From CAMAVH01 sp036500145 (GTDB taxonomy: Bacteria > Pseudomonadota > Alphaproteobacteria > SMXQ01), in contig DASYCO010000027.1 in assembly GCA_036500145.1 (NCBI GenBank), positions 1-13,968 of the forward strand: a stretch of 13,968 bases of DNA, written 5' to 3'. This document shows positions 9,393 to 13,968 of the stretch, one piece after another. Under the pieces are notes generated by a model, which had not been told where the DNA came from, made no database searches, and saw only the letters and a list, made by a program, of their open reading frames with translations. Made by a program: the position numbers and the translations under genes. Positions within the stretch are counted from its first letter, which is position 1, and every line of letters begins with the position of its first letter.

Positions 9393-9419
9393 TTGAGACG
9401 GAGCGCGAGGCGCTATAAT
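9393..9419 (+). promoter_or_regulatory. Promoter of the dadA-like gene
   Basis: A perfect -10 TATAAT (9414-9419) is preceded by TTGAGA (9393-9398), with a shortish spacer of 15 bases. A T-rich run (9376-9386) lies just upstream. The start would be near 9426, giving a leader of about 34 bases. Confidence 0.6.
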
Positions 9420-9459
9420 TCGCGAGCGGAGATGATCACCGCCTCTAAGGATTCATGAG

Positions 9460-10716
9460 TTGAAAACGCTTATCCTCGGCGCCGGCCTTCTAGGCGTCAC
9501 GACCGCCTACTTCCTGGCGCGCGCCGGGCACGACGTCATCGTCATCGACCGTCGTCCGGGCGCCGCCGAAGAGACGAGCTTCGCCAACGGTGGCCAGCTC
9601 TCCGCCGGGCAGTCGATTCCCTGGGCCAATCCGCACACGCCGATGCTGCTCGCCAAATGGCTGGGACGTTCCAACGCGCCGCTCGTCTTCCATCCACTCA
9701 AGGCCGAGGCCGCGCTGTGGCGCTGGGGCATGGCCTTCCTGCGCAACTGCCTGCCGGGGCGCAGCCGCGCCAACGCGGAGAAGATCGTCCGCCTGGCGCT
9801 CTATTCGCGCGACATGATGGCCGAGATCGTCAGCGAAACCGGCATCACCTTCGACCACAACCGCGGCGGCATCCTGCAGGTCTTCCGCGACCGCCGGAGC
9901 CTGGAAGCCGCCAAGCGAGACGCCGACTGGCTCTCCGCGCTCGGCTGCCGGCTCGAGCCCAAGACGACCGAGGAATGCATCGCCATCGACGACGCGCTCG
10001 ACGGCGACCAAGGCCGCCTCGCCGGCGGCGTCTTCAGCCCCGACGATTCCTGCGGCGACGCGCATCTCTTCACCGTGCGTCTGGCGGAGGTCTGCGCGCG
10101 CATGGGCGTGCGCTTCCTCTACGACACGGACGTCATCCGCCTCTCGACCATGGCCGACCGAGTCACCGGCGTCATGACCAACCGCGGCATGATCACGGCC
10201 AACGCCTACGTGGTGGCGATGGGCAGCCACTCGACGACCATGCTGGCGCCGCTCGGCATCAAGATTCCCGTCTACCCCGCCAAGGGCTATTCGGTGACGC
10301 TGCCCGTCGGCAACGAGCATCGGGCGCCGCGCATCAGCATCACCGACGACGCGGTGAAGCTCGTCTACAGCCGCCTCGGCCAGCGCCTGCGCATCGCCGG
10401 CACGGCGGAATTCGCCGGATACAACGCGACGCTGACGCCCGGCCGCGCCGAAGGCATCGTCGACGTCGTGCGCCAGATGTTTCCCGAGGCCGGCGACTTC
10501 GAGCGCGCGGAGTTCTGGACCGGCCTGCGCCCGCTGACGCCGGACGGCGCGCCGATCATCGGCGCGACGAGCTACCGCAACCTGATGCTCAACACCGGCC
10601 ACGGCACGCTGGGCTGGACCCTTGCCGCCGCTTCGGGGCGCGTCCTCGCCGACGCGATCAGCGGGGCGACGCCTGCCGTCGACATTTCCGGGCTAGGCGC
10701 GAACCGCTTCAGCTAG
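9460..10716 (+). CDS. dadA: DadA-like D-amino acid dehydrogenase (FAD-dependent oxidoreductase, DAO family)
   Basis: DadA-type enzymes oxidise D-amino acids, classically D-alanine, to 2-oxo acids and ammonia, passing electrons to the membrane respiratory chain. The 418-residue product has the family length. It opens with the FAD-binding Rossmann motif GAGLLG (7-12) and Asp30 at the end of the second strand. SFANGGQLSAG (40-50) is typical of DadA, and the C-terminal FAD-contact segments RPLTPDGAP (357-365) and NTGHGTLGW (378-386) are present. The start is TTG at 9460, placed 8 bases after an AAGGA ribosome site. An ATG at 9455 is out of frame and stops after two codons. No alanine racemase gene is in the window. 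The substrate is not certain, since DAO-family relatives use other amines, but DadA fits best. Confidence 0.88.
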   Translation: MKTLILGAGLLGVTTAYFLARAGHDVIVIDRRPGAAEETSFANGGQLSAGQSIPWANPHTPMLLAKWLGRSNAPLVFHPLKAEAALWRWGMAFLRNCLPGRSRANAEKIVRLALYSRDMMAEIVSETGITFDHNRGGILQVFRDRRSLEAAKRDADWLSALGCRLEPKTTEECIAIDDALDGDQGRLAGGVFSPDDSCGDAHLFTVRLAEVCARMGVRFLYDTDVIRLSTMADRVTGVMTNRGMITANAYVVAMGSHSTTMLAPLGIKIPVYPAKGYSVTLPVGNEHRAPRISITDDAVKLVYSRLGQRLRIAGTAEFAGYNATLTPGRAEGIVDVVRQMFPEAGDFERAEFWTGLRPLTPDGAPIIGATSYRNLMLNTGHGTLGWTLAAASGRVLADAISGATPAVDISGLGANRFS

Positions 10717-10717
10717 C

Positions 10718-10781
10718 CGACGCCGCTCGCAGCGTCGCAATCCCGCCTTGGCCCGGCTTTCCGGCCGCCCGGCTTCCGGCC
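10718..10781. repeat. Hairpin and GC-rich direct repeats after dadA
   Basis: Directly after the dadA stop is a 6-bp hairpin (CGACGC 10718-10723 with GCGTCG 10732-10737) without a U-tract. It is followed by two near-identical copies of CCCGGCTTTCCGGCC (10752-10766 and 10768-10781, the second lacking one T). The rest of the gap to 10971 holds an inverted pair GTTCGCC (10791-10797) and GGCGAAC (10824-10830). I see no gene in it. Confidence 0.45.
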
Positions 10782-10960
10782 AGCCAGGGCGTTCGCCATT
10801 TTTCATAGGGCGTTTTTCCCACGGGCGAACTATAAGCGGGTGCCGGGAAGCTATTGTTCCAGGCCGTAAAAATGCGGCTGGGATCGTTGCCCGAACTGAG
10901 GCCCGAATCCCCATCGACGGCCTGGCCGGTTTCTTCTATGTCTTGCACGCCCAATCAGCA

Positions 10961-10966
10961 TATATG
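10961..10966 (+). promoter_or_regulatory. Possible -10 element directly before the VOC gene
   Basis: TATATG lies 5 bases before the ATG at 10972, which has no visible Shine-Dalgarno sequence. If it is a -10 element, the transcript would start at or near the initiation codon. No good -35 was found at the expected distance. Confidence 0.3.
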
Positions 10967-10971
10967 ACGCC

Positions 10972-11820
10972 ATGACCGCTCGTTCGCCCCTTTGGCCTGC
11001 CCATCTCGACCTCGTCAAGGTCACCAGCCCGCAGCCCGACGTCCTGTTCGATTATTACCGTCGCATCCTCGGCGGCGCAGTCGTCGACCTGCCGAACGGC
11101 GAACGTCTCCTGGCCGGCGCCGAACGGCGCATCCTCGTCGGACCTGGCGATGCCGGAAAGTTCGGCTACGCCGCCTACGCCCTCGGCGACCGCGCGCGCC
11201 TCGACGCGCTGCGCGCCCATGTCGAGAAGCAAGGCATCGCCATCCAGCCGAGTCCGCTGTCCCTGCTCGGCGACGGCGCCTTCGCCGTGGCCGACCCCAA
11301 CGGCAACCTCATCGCCTTCAGCGTCGGCGCGCGCATTCCCGACGCGCCGGCCGCCGACAAGCTCCCGGGCCGCCTGCAGCACGTCGTCGTCACCACCGAA
11401 GACATGCCGGGCATGATGGCGTTCTACGCCGACGTCCTCGGCTTCCGCCTGTCCGACCGGGTGCAGGACCACGAAGGCGACACCACCGCCGCCTTCTTCC
11501 GCTCCGACGACGAGCACCACAGCTTCGCCTGCTTCCGCGCGCGCGGCCGCAAGCTCGACCACTTCTGCTTCGAGACGAGCAAGTGGGACGACATCCGCGA
11601 CTGGGCCGACCACCTGGCGACGATGCACCTGCCGATCGGCTGGGGCCCCGGCCGCCACGGCCCCGGCAACAACCTCTTCTTCATGCTCAACGACCCCGAC
11701 GGCAACGCCTTCGAGTTCTCCGCCGAGATCGAGCACATCGACCATGACATCGCCACGCGCGAGTGGCCGCACGAGCAGCGCACGCTCAATTCCTGGGGAA
11801 CGGCCTGGATGCGGAGCTAA
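10972..11820 (+). CDS. VOC-family protein, type I extradiol dioxygenase-like
   Basis: Type I extradiol dioxygenases cleave catechol rings next to the hydroxyls using Fe(II) (rarely Mn) and O2. The 282-residue product has two glyoxalase/VOC modules: a degenerate first one (about 8-120) and a second (about 133-255) with the metal ligands His137 (LQHVVV), His197 (LDHFCFE) and Glu248 (DGNAFEF). His182 or His183 and His229 (GRHGPGNN) match the other conserved active-site His residues. The His229-to-Glu248 spacing equals that of BphC (H241/E260) and XylE (H246/E265). The conserved active-site Tyr between them is Met238 here. The gene is 57 bases upstream of an FAH-family gene and in line with an aromatic hydroxylase, which supports ring cleavage. 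The exact substrate cannot be told, and a divergent VOC activity is possible. Confidence 0.82.
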   Translation: MTARSPLWPAHLDLVKVTSPQPDVLFDYYRRILGGAVVDLPNGERLLAGAERRILVGPGDAGKFGYAAYALGDRARLDALRAHVEKQGIAIQPSPLSLLGDGAFAVADPNGNLIAFSVGARIPDAPAADKLPGRLQHVVVTTEDMPGMMAFYADVLGFRLSDRVQDHEGDTTAAFFRSDDEHHSFACFRARGRKLDHFCFETSKWDDIRDWADHLATMHLPIGWGPGRHGPGNNLFFMLNDPDGNAFEFSAEIEHIDHDIATREWPHEQRTLNSWGTAWMRS

Positions 11821-11877
11821 GCGCTCCGGATATCGCGCCGCCATCAACGCACACGCAACACACTGGGGACCAGCACC

Positions 11878-12717
11878 ATGAAGCTTGCCAGCTATCGCCT
11901 GAACAACAAGAACAGCTACGGCGTCGTCGTCGGCGACGGCATCGTCGATCTCGGCAAGCGCCTGCCCTACGCCGACCTGCGCGCGCTGCTGGAAGCCGAC
12001 GGCCTGTCCAAGGCCGCCGACGCCGCCAAGGAAAAGGCCGACGTCAAGCTGTCCGACGTCACCTTCCTGCCGCTGATCGCCAACCCGGGCAAGATCATCT
12101 GCGTCGGCCTGAACTACAAGGCGCACCGCGAAGAGACCGGCCGCAAGCCGACCGACAACCCGGCCCTGTTCGTGCGTTTCCCCGACAGCCAGGCGGCGCA
12201 CCAGGAAGCCATGGTGAAGCCGAAGAACTCCGAGCAGTTCGACTATGAGGGCGAGCTCGCCGTCATCATCGGCAAGACCGGCCGCCACGTCTCCGAGAAG
12301 GACCACGACAGCATCATCGCCGGCTATTCCTGCTACAACGACGGCAGCGTGCGCGACTGGCAGTACCACACGATGCAGTGGACGCCGGGCAAGAACTACC
12401 CGAAGACCGGCGCGTTCGGCCCCTGGATGGTGACGAAGGACGAGATTCCCGACGTCAACAAGCTGACCCTGAAGACCCGCCTCAACGGCCAGCAGGTCCA
12501 GGAAACCGGCATCGACCTGATGCTCTTCCCTATCCCGACGCTGATCGCCTACATCACCACCTTCACCCAGCTGAACCCGGGCGACGTCATCTCCACCGGC
12601 ACGCCGGGCGGCGTCGGCGTGAAGCGCGATCCGCAGCTCTTCATGAAGGCCGGCGACAAGGTCGAGGTCGAGATCAGCAGCATCGGCATCCTCGAGAACA
12701 AGATCGTCGCGGAATAG
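11878..12717 (+). CDS. Fumarylacetoacetate hydrolase (FAH) family protein
   Basis: FAH-fold enzymes hydrolyse, decarboxylate, hydrate or isomerise 2-oxo/dioxo acids that arise when aromatic rings are opened. The 279-residue product has an N-terminal domain (1-65) and the catalytic domain beginning at GLNYKAHREE (77-86), whose His83 is a likely catalytic residue. The metal ligands are Glu124 and Glu126 (DYEGELAV) and Asp155 (YNDGSVRD). The family STGTPGGVG segment lies at 239-247. A GGGGA ribosome site precedes the ATG by about 9 bases. Placed between the dioxygenase-like gene and the hydroxylase, 13 bases ahead of the latter, it probably processes the ring-fission product. The family is functionally broad, so neither the reaction nor the substrate is assigned. 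Confidence 0.92.
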   Translation: MKLASYRLNNKNSYGVVVGDGIVDLGKRLPYADLRALLEADGLSKAADAAKEKADVKLSDVTFLPLIANPGKIICVGLNYKAHREETGRKPTDNPALFVRFPDSQAAHQEAMVKPKNSEQFDYEGELAVIIGKTGRHVSEKDHDSIIAGYSCYNDGSVRDWQYHTMQWTPGKNYPKTGAFGPWMVTKDEIPDVNKLTLKTRLNGQQVQETGIDLMLFPIPTLIAYITTFTQLNPGDVISTGTPGGVGVKRDPQLFMKAGDKVEVEISSIGILENKIVAE

Positions 12718-12730
12718 TCCCGTTTCCTCC

Positions 12731-13968
12731 ATGTCGGATCCCGTCGAACGGCTGACGGCGCCGGTGCTGGTCGTCGGCGCCGGCCCCACCGGCCTGACGC
12801 TCGCCAACCTTCTCGGCCGCTACGGCGTCGAGACGATCCTGATCGAGCGCAACGTCAGCACCGTGCAGGAGCCGCGCGCCGTCTCGATCGACGACGAGTC
12901 GCTGCGCACGATGCAGGCCGCCGGCATGATCGACGAGGTGGCCAAGGACGTCATCCTCGGCGGCTACGGCTATCACTATTTCACGCGCCACGGCCACCGC
13001 TTCGCGGCGGTGCTGCCGACGGCGGCGGACTACGGCTATCCGCGCCGCTGCCCGTTCCAGCAGCCGCTGTTCGAGGCGACGCTGCGCCAGGGCCTCGCCC
13101 GCTACCCGCATGTCCGCCCGCTGTTCGGCCACAAACTCGTCGGCTTCACGCAGGACGCGTCCGGCGTCACCGCCGACGTGGAACGCGCCGACGGCTCGCG
13201 CGTCGAGATCCGCGCCGGCTACCTTGCCGCCTGCGATGGCGGCTCCTCGCCGATCCGCAAGCTGCTCGGCATCCCGCTCGTCGGCTCCAGCTTCGAGGAA
13301 CGCTGGGTCGTACTCGACATCGTGAACCGCAAGGACGCGATCCAGCACACTCACGTCTACTGCAGCGCCGAGCGCCCGGCGATCACCCTGCCCGGCCCCC
13401 ATGGCACGCGACGCTGGGAATTCCGCCTGCGCGACGACGAGACCGACGCCGAAGCCCTGAAGCCCGAATCGATCCGCGGCATGCTCGCGATGTACGGCGG
13501 CGACACAGAAGCCGAAATCGTGCGCCAGATCGTCTACACCTTCCACGCCCGCACGGCGGAACGCTGGCGCGACGGCCGCGTCTTCCTCGCGGGCGACGCC
13601 GCCCATCTGACGCCGCCCTTCGCCGGCCAGGGCATGAACTCCGGCGTGCGCGACGCCCATAACCTGTCATGGAAGCTCGCCGCCGTGACGCAGGGCCGCA
13701 TCGTGCCGCGCCTGCTCGACAGCTACGCGCAGGAACGCAAGCCCCACGCCTGGTCGCTCATCATGATGGCCGTGCGCATGGGCCAGGTGATGAACCCGAC
13801 GACGCGCCTGCGCGAAAATCTGCTGGTCAACGCCATCCGCATAGCCAGCCTCGTGCCGGGCGTGCGCGACTATTTCATGCAGATGAAATTCAAGCCAAAG
13901 CCGCGCTTCGAGGCCGGCTTCCTAGTGCCCGACGGTGCGGACCGTAAACGCACGCTCGTCGGCCGCAT
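12731..13968 (+). CDS. FAD-dependent aromatic hydroxylase, MhpA-like (3' end outside window)
   Basis: Class A flavoprotein monooxygenases add a hydroxyl to phenolic rings using NAD(P)H, FAD and O2. Translation from ATG 12731 stays open to the window edge, giving 412 residues without a stop. It shows the FAD motif GAGPTG (16-21), the DG motif with Asp169 (CDGGSSPIRKLLG) and the GD motif with Asp289 (GRVFLAGDAAHLTPPFAGQG), in the order and spacing of the PHBH-fold family. The sequence is closest in style to MhpA-like 3-(3-hydroxyphenyl)propionate hydroxylases, which usually have 500 to 600 residues, so roughly a fifth or more is missing. The start has no clear ribosome site but lies 13 bases after the FAH-family stop, consistent with translational coupling. 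It would supply the catechol-type substrate for the dioxygenase-like protein upstream. Confidence 0.9.
   Translation, partial: MSDPVERLTAPVLVVGAGPTGLTLANLLGRYGVETILIERNVSTVQEPRAVSIDDESLRTMQAAGMIDEVAKDVILGGYGYHYFTRHGHRFAAVLPTAADYGYPRRCPFQQPLFEATLRQGLARYPHVRPLFGHKLVGFTQDASGVTADVERADGSRVEIRAGYLAACDGGSSPIRKLLGIPLVGSSFEERWVVLDIVNRKDAIQHTHVYCSAERPAITLPGPHGTRRWEFRLRDDETDAEALKPESIRGMLAMYGGDTEAEIVRQIVYTFHARTAERWRDGRVFLAGDAAHLTPPFAGQGMNSGVRDAHNLSWKLAAVTQGRIVPRLLDSYAQERKPHAWSLIMMAVRMGQVMNPTTRLRENLLVNAIRIASLVPGVRDYFMQMKFKPKPRFEAGFLVPDGADRKRTLVGR

Noticed and set aside
8136..9458. A 440-codon plus-strand frame ending just before dadA
   Set aside because: It is antisense to the NAD(P)HX repair gene, Arg/Gln-rich, and crosses the divergent promoter region.
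10748..10975. A 75-codon plus-strand frame whose TGA overlaps the VOC start as ATGA
   Set aside because: The overlap suggests coupling, but the frame begins inside GC-rich direct repeats, has no ribosome site and the product resembles no protein. It is most likely chance.
10936..12807. A 623-codon minus-strand frame opposite the dioxygenase-like and FAH-family genes
   Set aside because: It is antisense to two genes with intact motifs, and its Val/Ala/Asp-rich composition shows no family features.

Overview
This is GC-rich DNA with an alphaproteobacterial look. On the left the minus strand carries the order tRNA-Leu, tig, clpP, clpX, lon, HU, which is conserved in many Alphaproteobacteria. 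The Lon, ClpX and ClpP sequences are intact, and two CtrA-type (TTAA-N7-TTAA-like) motifs fit the same group. I cannot name the genus. A Rhodospirillales-like lineage is only a guess.

Positions 1-7062 (minus strand, read right to left) form the proteostasis block: tRNA-Leu(UAG), trigger factor with an unusual His/Asp-rich insertion, ClpP peptidase, ClpX unfoldase, Lon protease, and the start of an HU-family DNA-bending protein cut by the window edge. Trigger factor handles nascent chains, and ClpXP and Lon degrade damaged or regulatory proteins. The gaps hold a good terminator after clpP, a possible heat-shock promoter before lon, and phased A-tracts before the HU promoter.

Positions 7063-9459 hold a small conserved-looking 86-residue gene of unknown function and a bifunctional NAD(P)HX repair enzyme, both on the minus strand. 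They are separated by an AT-rich 240-base gap containing a terminator, a perfect CtrA-type palindrome and two DnaA-box matches. This gap is the most interesting non-coding stretch of the window.

From 9460 onward the plus strand takes over. First comes a DadA-like D-amino acid dehydrogenase, divergent from the NAD(P)HX repair gene and with its own promoter. A probable aromatic catabolic cassette follows: a type I extradiol dioxygenase-like VOC protein, a fumarylacetoacetate hydrolase (FAH) family protein and an MhpA-like FAD aromatic hydroxylase that runs off the right edge. The three could carry out ring hydroxylation, ring cleavage and processing of the cleavage product. The substrate cannot be read from the sequence. 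The dioxygenase has Met where the family's conserved active-site Tyr normally sits.

I saw no insertion sequence, phage gene, CRISPR array or toxin-antitoxin pair. Most of the window is ordinary core genome, and I found no convincing wholly new system.
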